From: a virus
IMG/VR virus record: IMGVR_UViG_3300044858_004576
Coordinates: 1 to 25,082 of that record
Direction: 5' to 3' (one strand)
Length of the DNA stretch: 25,082 nucleotides
Shown here: positions 14,056 to 21,909 of the stretch, piece after piece
Position numbering within the stretch: position 1 is the stretch's first letter
Layout of the letters: each line of letters opens with the position of its first letter
Notes under the pieces: generated by a model
The model's input: the letters and a program-made list of their open reading frames with translations, nothing else
What the model was told of the DNA's origin: nothing
Databases searched by the model: none
Program-made: the position numbers and the translations under genes

Positions 14056-14431
14056 TAACGAAGTGCTCAATCAAATTAATTTTGAGCAATACGCAAAACT
14101 AAAATACAACAATCCATCTTGTGTTTCAAAGGATGAATTTTTTGACGATTTGAGAAGAATCAAATATATCAAACGATTGTTTGGAAAGTTTGAGTTTGAA
14201 AAAGAACTGAAGATAACTTTAATAAGAAACCATCTTATTATTTTAGGAAATGTCTTTGGAAAAGAGCCATCAGCAAAGATGCTCTTTTTTAAATTGGATA
14301 AAAAGTATCATTCATTCCTTAAAAGCTTTTTAGTTGATCTTGAGCTATTACCAAAATCGATTTCTGAAGTAAACATTTCGGCAATACCAACAGATCCTAG
14401 AATAGACAGGTTGCTAAAAACAAATGAGTAA
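14048..14431 (+). CDS. Conserved phage hypothetical protein (DUF7207-like)
   Basis: 127 aa from ATG at 14048 (MHDNEVLNQINFEQYAKLKY). The features NPSCVSKDEFFDDLRRIKYI (about residues 22-41) and IRNHLIILGNVFGKE followed by AKMLFFKLD match a small all-helical protein I recall as widely shared among T4-like and other large phages. Its function is unknown to me. The frame stays open further upstream, but that part is antisense to nothing and merely overlaps the previous gene; 14048 gives an 8-nt overlap like the next junction. No clear Shine-Dalgarno, so translation is probably coupled to the 161-aa gene. Confidence 0.8.
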   Translation: MHDNEVLNQINFEQYAKLKYNNPSCVSKDEFFDDLRRIKYIKRLFGKFEFEKELKITLIRNHLIILGNVFGKEPSAKMLFFKLDKKYHSFLKSFLVDLELLPKSISEVNISAIPTDPRIDRLLKTNE

Positions 14432-14951
14432 TTACATATCTGCAAGTTCTTATGTTCGTCCATTTACAATGTACAAATTCGTACAAATGATCAATTCTGA
14501 TTATACTTCACTTGATCTTTACCGAAGAGGCATAATCGATAATAATGGAAATTTTCTCATTCCCCCAGAAACAGCAATTGACGAAAAGAACGCAGATCCG
14601 CTTGAAGTTATAATAGCAAAAGTTAAATTTTACTTTGACATGGTTCCTGATCCCAGATTTCAGGCACAATATGGCAATTTTTTATCTCTTTTGAATTTAT
14701 TTCTTGCAGAATCAAAAAATTATAATCTAACGACTGAAGATGCTGTAAATCTTCTTGAAGAAACATTCATGAAGAAAAACATATCCATCAAAAAAATCTT
14801 GCAGGAAGAAGGCGAAGGTGGAGTTCCTGCAAATTCGGTTAGTGGAGGAGGCATTCAGGGTCTTGGATATCCTCCAGAAACAGATGAAATAGCTGTTCCT
14901 GCTAGAAACAAACTAACCATGCTTCGGAGAAAAAAGCGTAAAAAAATATAA
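14424..14951 (+). CDS. Conserved phage hypothetical protein (175 aa)
   Basis: Begins MSNYISASSYVRPFTMYKFV; from memory, related starts (ISASxxxRPFTMYxFV) occur in proteins of other large phages beside the preceding gene. Residues 1-110 look folded and helical (FVQMINSDYTSLDLYRRGII, then VIIAKVKFYFDMVPDPRFQ). Residues 130-155 are a Gly-rich linker and the end is basic (LTMLRRKKRKKI). The ATG overlaps the previous stop by 8 nt. The last codons contain the late promoter of the 881-aa gene. Function unknown. Confidence 0.78.
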   Translation: MSNYISASSYVRPFTMYKFVQMINSDYTSLDLYRRGIIDNNGNFLIPPETAIDEKNADPLEVIIAKVKFYFDMVPDPRFQAQYGNFLSLLNLFLAESKNYNLTTEDAVNLLEETFMKKNISIKKILQEEGEGGVPANSVSGGGIQGLGYPPETDEIAVPARNKLTMLRRKKRKKI

Positions 14952-14954
14952 ATA
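14947..14954 (+). promoter_or_regulatory. T4-type late promoter, leaderless start at 14960
   Basis: Exact TATAAATA, then AGAGT (5 nt), then ATG at 14960. The octamer overlaps the stop codon of the upstream gene (TAA at 14949-14951). Confidence 0.85.
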
Positions 14955-14959
14955 AGAGT

Positions 14960-17605
14960 ATGGACTATAAATCACATCGCTCTTTAATCGAATCGGCTAT
15001 AAAAGCAAAAAGAAATTCTTTACTCAATGAACAGGATGCTACTCCTGCGGCCAATACAGTAAAACCAAATCCCCTACTAGATCCAAGAGCTGCCAGAGAA
15101 ACACGCGAAACAGTTGCAAGAACACAGCAATTAGCTCAAGATCTACTCAGGGCGCAAGAACAAGTTGATTTTGAGAGAGATCTTGACAAATTGGGGCAAA
15201 ATCCAGCTAGACTAAATGTGGTTTATAAAACTGGATTAGGTCAACCGATAACTCCCGAAGACTTTTCAAGATTGTCGGATGAAGATAAAAAATCATTATC
15301 AGGTTCAATCAATATTGAAGGTGTTAAAACACCTTTACCAATGGATTATAAATCTCCATTCCAAATTCCTTCTTGGACAAGAGCAGAAAGTGCAATTATT
15401 GACAACTTAAAAGCTGAAGCTGCCGCAGCAGAAGAAATAGACCCCGATTATAAAGGAGAATGGACTGCAGCACAAATGGCTACTATAGCCCCGTTCATAA
15501 TGGCAGATCAAGTAAAGGGAAAAGGCGACATTCCAAAAGAACTAGAAATAGGAAAAGCTATGACCGGTCGTATGTCAAGTACAAATCCAAATAAAGATCC
15601 TGCACTAAAAGCATTACAAACAAATCCTGAATTTTTAGATACGGATACATATAAAGCGGTATTAAGAAAACTTACTGTGGTTAATCCAGATGCCATGGAT
15701 CCTGATTTTTTTAGACGAGCTTATGCCGCGATTGATGCTTCGGGTGTAGCTCAATCATCTAAAGATAGAGCAAAAGCTGTCGCTGAAAGAATGGAAAAAC
15801 GTCATTCAGCGGCAAGAGAAATGATTGTAGATGAGTTGTATGATCAATTCAAACCTACTGGTGCTGATTCGCTTGAAGCCGCTAGAAAAAAAGATCTTGG
15901 TGATCTGTTTGATAAAGTATTTGGTGATATAACATCAACTGCCAGAAATTATAGAGATATTTCGTTAGGCTCACCCATGGGCGGATCTCGTCCATATAGT
16001 CCATCTCCACAAGGGAGAGCGGCATTAACAACGGATCCATATGATCTAGTAAAAGAATATATTTCTAGTAAGAATTATGAATTAGACACACTCGGTGGGA
16101 TAGCTGGTTATAGGAGATATGATACCACTGATAAACTAATGTTAGACTTAACATCATGGAAAGCCGATCAAGCAGATTTGGATAAATTTATTGAATCTGG
16201 TGAACATTCCAATTTCTTTATGCAAGATGTACCAGATGCACAAGGCAAAATAAAAAGAGTTCCGGTTGTAAGAGAAGATCTAACGACAAGACAAGGAATA
16301 AGACAATTACAACAATTAATGTCTGGGTTTGATCCAGTAACAGATAAGCCAATGAGAGGATTTATAGAGCGTCCGGATGGAACAAAAATACAATTAACAG
16401 ATCTTCTAGATCCAACAAGAACACCAGATTCAAGACTTAGTACACCAATATCAGCTTTGGGAGTGGATGACAAAGAATTTTTAAAGGAATTTGGTAGTGT
16501 ACAAGATTTTCAAAATAGACTTAGCTTTGCTCCAAGTGTAGATCAAAAAACGAAGAATTTAGTTACTGACCAAATATTAAGAAGATTAAGTTCTAGTCAA
16601 ATGACTCCAGAACAAGCAGCAGAAAGATTAGCAGCAGAAAAAAGCGATGCGGCTCGGAAGGGAGTCAAAAAAGGGGTACAGGCTTTGAAACAATTTAGTT
16701 ATCCTATTGCCGTTGGTTACGGTGCTAAACTTGCAACCGATATTGCTTCTAGTTGGTTATCACAAGAATGGCAAAAGAGAATAAAGGATCAAGGAATACC
16801 TCAAGCTGTAGGATATGGTGCTGCTGGAGTTGCATCAGAATGGATGGATCGTTCTAGAGATCTACCTAAAGATTGGAAATCGTTAACATTGCGTGGATTT
16901 ATACCGTCCGCAGCTGGTGGTTATTTAATGGATAAATTTGCAAAATGGACTGAAACTGAAGATGCTTGGGAGCCTAGTCTTGTTGGATTAGCTGCAACTG
17001 GTGGTTCTCCGTATATTGCAAAGGGAGTAAAAGGAGCTGCATCTTGGTTACCAAACGCAATAAAAGCTACACGATTTGTACAAGGAGCTGGTGCTTTTGC
17101 TAGCAGAATTCCAATACTAAAAGTACCGGGTGTAGTAGCAGCAGCAACAGGATTTGGAGCAGAAGCTGCCGTGCGCGCAGGAATGGCTGCTTTTGGTGAA
17201 ACAACTGTGGATAAAAGTGTTAGAGAATTAATGTTATCTCCTGAATTCAAAGGATTTGAAAATTCTGCAGATGAAACGTTGATGAATACTCCAAGACAAT
17301 ATGGAAACAGAACATTAACTCCCAGACAAAAACTTACAACAACTGTTGATTTGTTTAGAGAAAAATTAAGAGAGGGATCAATAGATTTCAAACCATTCAA
17401 AGAGCGAGATCCAACTCGTTATAGTGATTTGCCTGATGTTTTAGAATCACAACAGGATAAAGCGAAAGCCTATAAAATATTCATAGAAAGTGAATTACAA
17501 AAGATGCGCGAAGAAATACAAAAGATGCGCGAAGAAAGAGATTCTACTAAACCGCGCCCTCGCTCTAGTGGAGGTGGAGCGGGTGGGCCATCAGCAGCGC
17601 AATAG
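14960..17605 (+). CDS. Very large late hypothetical protein, candidate internal or ejected virion protein
   Basis: 881 aa. The N-terminus MDYKSHRSLIESAIKAKRNS carries I/L-x-E sites (LIE at 9-11, LNE at 22-24), like a T4 capsid-targeting peptide. Residues 30-570 are helical and charged with Ala-rich stretches. Residues about 577-747 hold a series of Gly/Ala-rich hydrophobic segments (YPIAVGYGAKLATDIASSW, AVGYGAAGVASEW, LVGLAATGGSPYI, VPGVVAAATGFGAEAAVRAG) that could insert in or cross a membrane. The C-terminus has a duplicated heptad (KMREEIQKMREER) and a Gly/Ser/Pro tail. Size, late promoter and amphipathic segments suggest a packaged protein injected with DNA or lining a channel, but no named family fits. 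The stop abuts the convergent RuvC-like gene with no gap. Confidence 0.82.
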   Translation: MDYKSHRSLIESAIKAKRNSLLNEQDATPAANTVKPNPLLDPRAARETRETVARTQQLAQDLLRAQEQVDFERDLDKLGQNPARLNVVYKTGLGQPITPEDFSRLSDEDKKSLSGSINIEGVKTPLPMDYKSPFQIPSWTRAESAIIDNLKAEAAAAEEIDPDYKGEWTAAQMATIAPFIMADQVKGKGDIPKELEIGKAMTGRMSSTNPNKDPALKALQTNPEFLDTDTYKAVLRKLTVVNPDAMDPDFFRRAYAAIDASGVAQSSKDRAKAVAERMEKRHSAAREMIVDELYDQFKPTGADSLEAARKKDLGDLFDKVFGDITSTARNYRDISLGSPMGGSRPYSPSPQGRAALTTDPYDLVKEYISSKNYELDTLGGIAGYRRYDTTDKLMLDLTSWKADQADLDKFIESGEHSNFFMQDVPDAQGKIKRVPVVREDLTTRQGIRQLQQLMSGFDPVTDKPMRGFIERPDGTKIQLTDLLDPTRTPDSRLSTPISALGVDDKEFLKEFGSVQDFQNRLSFAPSVDQKTKNLVTDQILRRLSSSQMTPEQAAERLAAEKSDAARKGVKKGVQALKQFSYPIAVGYGAKLATDIASSWLSQEWQKRIKDQGIPQAVGYGAAGVASEWMDRSRDLPKDWKSLTLRGFIPSAAGGYLMDKFAKWTETEDAWEPSLVGLAATGGSPYIAKGVKGAASWLPNAIKATRFVQGAGAFASRIPILKVPGVVAAATGFGAEAAVRAGMAAFGETTVDKSVRELMLSPEFKGFENSADETLMNTPRQYGNRTLTPRQKLTTTVDLFREKLREGSIDFKPFKERDPTRYSDLPDVLESQQDKAKAYKIFIESELQKMREEIQKMREERDSTKPRPRSSGGGAGGPSAAQ
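17497..17537 (+). repeat. 21-nt tandem duplication in coding sequence
   Basis: ACAAAAGATGCGCGAAGAAA occurs at 17497-17516 and again at 17518-17537 with a period of 21 nt. It encodes two turns of the heptad QKMREEI/QKMREER in the C-terminal coiled coil. Confidence 0.85.
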
Positions 17606-18166
17606 TTATTCGTTCATGCTTTTATAAAGATGTTTGCAGATATAATACGAATCGACCACATCACTCACAGGATTGGTCGATTCGTCTTTTCCGGGTGTAA
17701 TTATTGATTTGATATCAACTGCAGTTTCCATTAAAAAAAACTTGTACATATTGTTCTTGTCCGAGTTGCCTTTTCCAGTAGCGTACTTTTTCACTACAGT
17801 AGGCTGAACAACATCAATAGGAATCGCTTTTTGATATAACTTATATTTCAGTATTCCCGTGTTTTCTGCAATATGAAATACTCTTCCTTTTGCATTGTAA
17901 GCATAATCTTCTATGGCAACCATATCGCAGCCTATGAGCAAGTCCACAGCCCAATCTGAAATGCTATCGTATCTTTGACAGCTGCTGTCATATTTTGGAA
18001 ATAGTTCTCCCCGAATATTATTATAAAAAACATCAGCATATTTCTTTATATCAGTAAGAAAAAAGAACATGCAATCTTCAAATTTAAATATCTTCTTCTT
18101 TTGAAAATCGTTATAGATGCAGATGCAAGGAGATGTTAAAGAATAATCGATTCCTGCTACAATCAT
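17606..18166 (-). CDS. RuvC-like Holliday junction resolvase
   Basis: 186 aa. RNase H-fold signatures appear in order: GIDYSLTSP with catalytic D7, VAIEDYAY with E86, KKYATGKGNSDK (about residues 126-137) typical of RuvC-like proteins, and SDVVDSYYI with D169 and D172. The size is close to RuvC (about 170-180 aa). It would resolve branched DNA made by UvsX-driven recombination before packaging, in place of the endonuclease VII of T4. The ATG has no Shine-Dalgarno. TCTAAATA (18178-18171), one mismatch from the late octamer, lies 4 nt upstream, so it may have its own late-type promoter after the nrdJ terminator. It meets the 881-aa gene tail to tail. Confidence 0.85.
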   Translation of the reverse strand: MIVAGIDYSLTSPCICIYNDFQKKKIFKFEDCMFFFLTDIKKYADVFYNNIRGELFPKYDSSCQRYDSISDWAVDLLIGCDMVAIEDYAYNAKGRVFHIAENTGILKYKLYQKAIPIDVVQPTVVKKYATGKGNSDKNNMYKFFLMETAVDIKSIITPGKDESTNPVSDVVDSYYICKHLYKSMNE

Positions 18167-18179
18167 ATAATATTTAGAT

Positions 18180-18212
18180 AAAAAAACAGCCCTATTGTTG
18201 TCAATAGGGCTG
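18180..18212 (-). terminator. Intrinsic terminator after nrdJ
   Basis: On the minus strand an 11-bp perfect stem (CAGCCCTATTG / CAATAGGGCTG) with a 4-nt loop is followed by seven T. It lies about 20 nt past the nrdJ stop and before the RuvC-like gene. Confidence 0.93.
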
Positions 18213-18231
18213 CTAAAATACTAAAATATAT

Positions 18232-20166
18232 TTACTTAGTCAGATCAACAATCTCACAGGCTCCTGCGGTGCAACTAAAAGTCTGGGTTCCAGTAGTGTT
18301 ATCTTCCTTCTCGTAGTTGGATAGTTCTGACCAATCAACATCAGTAGGAAGTTTAGCCAGTAGTGCTTCATACTGATCCTTGGTGCAGTCTTCGTATGGA
18401 GCCTGACGGTAGGTGTGATCTGAGTGTGGAAGGAATGAAATACCGCTGATCTCATCAAAGTGAGCATAGACCCATGCTCCCACTTCCATCCATTCTTCAT
18501 CCCGAACAGTTACAGTGATGCTTGGCTTATGTTCGCACCAGTATTGCTGGTAGGTCAACCAAAGCTCCAGTTGTTCGATTGCGGTCATGTCGTTACGAGT
18601 TACGCAATGGTCTGGGGACTTCATGGGGAATGAGAAAACCATTGTGTGGTTGGGCTTCATTACGCATGGCTCGGCAACGAATCCCTTGTCGATCATGAAC
18701 TGACAGATTGGGTCCTTACGGTCTGCACGAACACGACGAATGTAATAGTTGGCATGACGAGCATGAATACCCGAAGCAGCATCAACCAACTGACTGACCG
18801 TTCCGCTTGGCTTTACGCAAGTGATGGCAGCAGATTCATTGATCTTTAACTTATGTGCATATTCCTTATTGGTTTCAATTGCAACATGACGAAGATGATC
18901 AAGAACATCCGCAAGATCTACACCACCAGCACGACCGTTGGTGATTTCATTATCCATGATACCAGTCAAAGATACACCAAGTAGACGCTCTTCTTCACAA
19001 TTCTTCTTCCAGTCGCTTGAGAGATAACGGAAGTTGGTAAGAGTAGACTGGAATGTACCCAGGATGGTCGCAAGACGAACCTTACGAGCAAGTGTATCTG
19101 GAGTATCGTCTGCACGAATAACGACTTCAGATAGGTTGCAGAACTCACGGTCGCGTAGAATGATCTCTGAGCAAGGATTGGTTCCGAAGTCGTGGTTTGG
19201 ATCACGACGATCTCCAAGACGCTTGATCTGATTCTTTGCAGCCTTACGGTTGAAGATACCACGCTCTCCGCTCTTGCTCTTGTAGAGTGAAACCCATTCG
19301 TCCATGAAGGTAGCCATGTCTGGCTTTTCCTTGTAGCAGGCTGAGTTGTTTGCTAGTGCGCGTTGAGCGTTGTTCTCCCACCATGCACCACTCTTTGCCA
19401 AACGCATACGATCATCGTCAAGGGACGAGAGTGAGATAAGAGCAGAGCGACGAACTCCACCAACAACTACGATCTCAGCAATTTTGCATACGATATCGTG
19501 GCATTCGACCGTAGTGAGCTTTCTACCAGCCGCCTTGCGGAAGGTTTCAATGGTAAATCTGAAAAGGTCTTCCAAAGGTTCAGGTCCCGATGCTCGTCCA
19601 CCAAAGGTTTTAAGTCTCGCTCCAGCAGGACGAATTTTTGAAACGTCCCATTGCGGAATCTGACCACCAATGAGTAGTGAGAATAGCTCTCGGTAGGCTT
19701 TAGCCCAACCAATCTTAGAATCTTCGACCACGATAATAGTATCGCTATTTGTAAATTCTTCAGCAATAGTAGGAAGCTTTTCAACGAATTCCCTTTCGAC
19801 AGAAAAACCGACACCTGTTCCGCACATTAAGATATATACAATTTCGTCAAATGAGCGAACCTTGCTCGTTGAAACATAGGAGCAGTTATACCCTGCTACA
19901 TGGTCGCGTTCTAGTGCCTCGCCTGCGGTCATGAGGCAACGCATGGATGGCATGACTTCCAAATCCAATACCGCTGTTTCAAGTTCCTTGCGAAGATCCT
20001 TTGAAAGCTTGTAGTTGCAATTGTTCTTCAGATGTTCCTCAAAGAAATCAAAATAGCGTTTTACAGTCTCTTCCCACGATTCACGACGCTTTTCGTCTTC
20101 GATCCAACGAGCGTAGCGAGAGGAATGAATAAAACTTTGGTACGGGGTGGGTAGTGACATTAACAT
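18232..20166 (-). CDS. nrdJ: Class II (adenosylcobalamin-dependent) ribonucleotide reductase
   Basis: 644 aa. It reduces ribonucleotides to deoxyribonucleotides using a cobalamin-generated thiyl radical, in the cytoplasm. Key residues match the monomeric Lactobacillus-type enzyme: C95 (GYNCSYV), NPCSE at 330-334 with C332 and E334, radical Cys C343 (FCNLSEV) exactly 11 residues after C332, and a C-terminal redox pair C632/C637 spaced by 5. MCGTGVGFS and GGVRRSALIS are also typical. No small subunit is needed. The host must supply B12. ATG at 20166 and ATG at 20160 are both possible; AAGGA lies about 4 or 10 nt upstream. It has its own host-type promoter and a strong terminator, so it can be expressed apart from the thyX-primase unit. 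Confidence 0.95.
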   Translation of the reverse strand: MLMSLPTPYQSFIHSSRYARWIEDEKRRESWEETVKRYFDFFEEHLKNNCNYKLSKDLRKELETAVLDLEVMPSMRCLMTAGEALERDHVAGYNCSYVSTSKVRSFDEIVYILMCGTGVGFSVEREFVEKLPTIAEEFTNSDTIIVVEDSKIGWAKAYRELFSLLIGGQIPQWDVSKIRPAGARLKTFGGRASGPEPLEDLFRFTIETFRKAAGRKLTTVECHDIVCKIAEIVVVGGVRRSALISLSSLDDDRMRLAKSGAWWENNAQRALANNSACYKEKPDMATFMDEWVSLYKSKSGERGIFNRKAAKNQIKRLGDRRDPNHDFGTNPCSEIILRDREFCNLSEVVIRADDTPDTLARKVRLATILGTFQSTLTNFRYLSSDWKKNCEEERLLGVSLTGIMDNEITNGRAGGVDLADVLDHLRHVAIETNKEYAHKLKINESAAITCVKPSGTVSQLVDAASGIHARHANYYIRRVRADRKDPICQFMIDKGFVAEPCVMKPNHTMVFSFPMKSPDHCVTRNDMTAIEQLELWLTYQQYWCEHKPSITVTVRDEEWMEVGAWVYAHFDEISGISFLPHSDHTYRQAPYEDCTKDQYEALLAKLPTDVDWSELSNYEKEDNTTGTQTFSCTAGACEIVDLTK

Positions 20167-20187
20167 ATTTCCTTTTTTTGTTGGGGC

Positions 20188-20215
20188 ATTCTAGCCGTGT
20201 TGGATATTTAGTCAA
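20188..20215 (-). promoter_or_regulatory. Sigma-70-type promoter of nrdJ
   Basis: TTGACT (20215-20210), 16-nt spacer, TAGAAT (20193-20188). The predicted start near 20181 gives a leader of about 15 nt with AAGGAAAT. The promoter occupies the short gap after the thyX stop. Confidence 0.75.
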
Positions 20216-20218
20216 GGA

Positions 20219-20914
20219 TTACTTCGTCAGTTCCTGCCAAGAGGCAGGAAAACAGGGCTGAATTAGATGCCCAATAGCCGAAGCGTATTCCCGGACTTCC
20301 CATTGTGCGTGGGGATCGATTCGTTGCTTGTAAACCCGCGCGTAAGCGGCCAGAGAACCCGTCCAGTACCATTCGGTATATGTACCCTGGGGTAGGGCGA
20401 AACGGGCCTGTTCCGGGGCTACGCCAGCCTCTAGGAGCCAGTTGTAGGTCTTTAGGGCATCGCTAGCCACCCCAAAGTACATGGCCTCAGCAGCCGCTAC
20501 AGTGTCTTCGCTGGTAATGAAGTCTTCTGACCCCTGCTTTGCCCCATTTGCGGGCTTAGAACGCCACTTTGGAATGTAAATTTCGGGTTCTTCGGTTACA
20601 TAGCGACGAGAAATTTCATTCTCGACAAACCCTACCTTGTGCTTAAAAAGCTGGGTTCGAATCGAAATTGGGGCCTTGATATGAAGCATGATCTGGGGAT
20701 GGGCAAAGGGGGTCCAGTGCTTATGCTGGGCAAGGTACTTAATTAGTTTCTTATCCTTTTCCGAAAGAATATTGGCAGGAACATGGCTATCTGGATGTTC
20801 CCATTCGCTTTCCTTGTGAAAGGAAACTCTGGCCGAATTAACAACCGTTAGATCGCTTCCCATACACTCAATCATGCGAACAAAACCCTTGTCTAGAACA
20901 TTTACTTTTTCCAT
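20219..20914 (-). CDS. thyX: Flavin-dependent thymidylate synthase
   Basis: 231 aa, normal ThyX length. It converts dUMP to dTMP with FAD, NADPH and methylenetetrahydrofolate as a homotetramer. Visible signatures: HWTPFAHPQIML (about residues 66-77), the ThyX motif region from R86 with FKH (90-92), NE (99-100) and SRRY (102-105), and a C-terminal R-x4-AQWEVR block. The phage form has FKH in place of the bacterial RHR, a variation I associate with phage ThyX proteins. The ATG overlaps the primase stop by 13 nt, so it is part of the helicase-primase unit. Coupling dTMP synthesis to replication genes is common in lytic phages. Confidence 0.95.
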   Translation of the reverse strand: MEKVNVLDKGFVRMIECMGSDLTVVNSARVSFHKESEWEHPDSHVPANILSEKDKKLIKYLAQHKHWTPFAHPQIMLHIKAPISIRTQLFKHKVGFVENEISRRYVTEEPEIYIPKWRSKPANGAKQGSEDFITSEDTVAAAEAMYFGVASDALKTYNWLLEAGVAPEQARFALPQGTYTEWYWTGSLAAYARVYKQRIDPHAQWEVREYASAIGHLIQPCFPASWQELTK

Positions 20915-21909
20915 TGCATATACCTCAACTTTGCCTCTAATCCTGAATAGGTGTTCTTGCTGATCATATCCATCGGATCACCAAACGCAAGAACATAGTC
21001 GTTAATATCCTTGACCTTAACATCAGGCCAAATAAGAATCTTATGACCCTTCTCCATAACCGTTTCCATGAAGTTGCAAATCTGCTTGTTGCGCTTTTCA
21101 TTATCGAAAACATAAACCACCTCGCTGTTTGCAATCTTCTCTGGAAGTTTCATATCCCCAGCAGCACCAACCATCGCAACTGCGTTGGGTAGGAAGATGC
21201 TATCGATTGGGCCTTCTGTAATATAGATTGTTTCTTGTGGATTTACTCTCCATAATCCATACCATAGTTTCTCCACCGAATCTTTCTTGAGAGTAATATA
21301 GCGGACTTTGGAATTTGCTTCCAACGAACGACCTTGGACTCCAATGAGTTCTTTTGATTCATTGTAGAAAGGAATGACCAATCTTGGCTCTGGCTTAAGA
21401 TTGTGCTCGGGATCAAAGTATCTTGCAAGTTCTGAAAAATCCTCGGTGTAATGAAAATAGCAGAGCGATTCATCGGGAACTTTACGACTTTCCAGATATT
21501 TAACGACCGTATGGTCAGAAGACAGATCACAAACATTCGTGCAACCAAGTGGTTTCTCGAAAACAGTAACTTTTTTAGTTTGAGTAAAAACATCTTCTAT
21601 CTTTGGTTTCTTATAATTTGATCTTCCATTTTCCCCATTAGCAAAGCGTTTAAACGCATACTCCTTGGCGACAGTTGGATTTAGGCTTTCTAGGAAATTG
21701 TATAGATTAGTCCCATAACCGCAATTATGGCAACGATAGAAAAAATCATTTCCCTTTTGATAAAAGTATCCTCTGGCAATGTTCTTTCTTTTCTTTGAGT
21801 CGCCACAAAATGGACAACGACAATTTGCCAGATTATCTTTCTTCCACTTGAATCGTTTTAGGTGGTTGGAAATCAGGTTGATGAACATCTTATCGATATA
21901 TGAACTCAT
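20902..21909 (-). CDS. T4 gp61-type DNA primase
   Basis: 335 aa from ATG at 21909 (T4 gp61 is about 342 aa). A TTG 12 nt upstream is open but unlikely; the chosen ATG forms an ATGA overlap with the helicase stop. The N-terminal zinc-binding domain has C32-x2-C35 and C60-x2-C63 (RCPFCGDSKKRK, RCHNCGYG), which reads the priming site. A Toprim catalytic domain follows, with E232 (YITEGPIDS), VAMVGAAGD, and the acidic motif YVFDNEKR (D269). It makes RNA primers for lagging-strand synthesis, working with the adjacent helicase as the primosome. thyX overlaps its end by 13 nt. Confidence 0.93.
   Translation of the reverse strand: MSSYIDKMFINLISNHLKRFKWKKDNLANCRCPFCGDSKKRKNIARGYFYQKGNDFFYRCHNCGYGTNLYNFLESLNPTVAKEYAFKRFANGENGRSNYKKPKIEDVFTQTKKVTVFEKPLGCTNVCDLSSDHTVVKYLESRKVPDESLCYFHYTEDFSELARYFDPEHNLKPEPRLVIPFYNESKELIGVQGRSLEANSKVRYITLKKDSVEKLWYGLWRVNPQETIYITEGPIDSIFLPNAVAMVGAAGDMKLPEKIANSEVVYVFDNEKRNKQICNFMETVMEKGHKILIWPDVKVKDINDYVLAFGDPMDMISKNTYSGLEAKLRYMQWKK

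Noticed and set aside
16921-17400. 159-codon minus-strand frame opposite the 881-aa gene
   Set aside because: No ribosome binding site or promoter, translation shows no protein-like motif, and the plus-strand frame is continuous through it.
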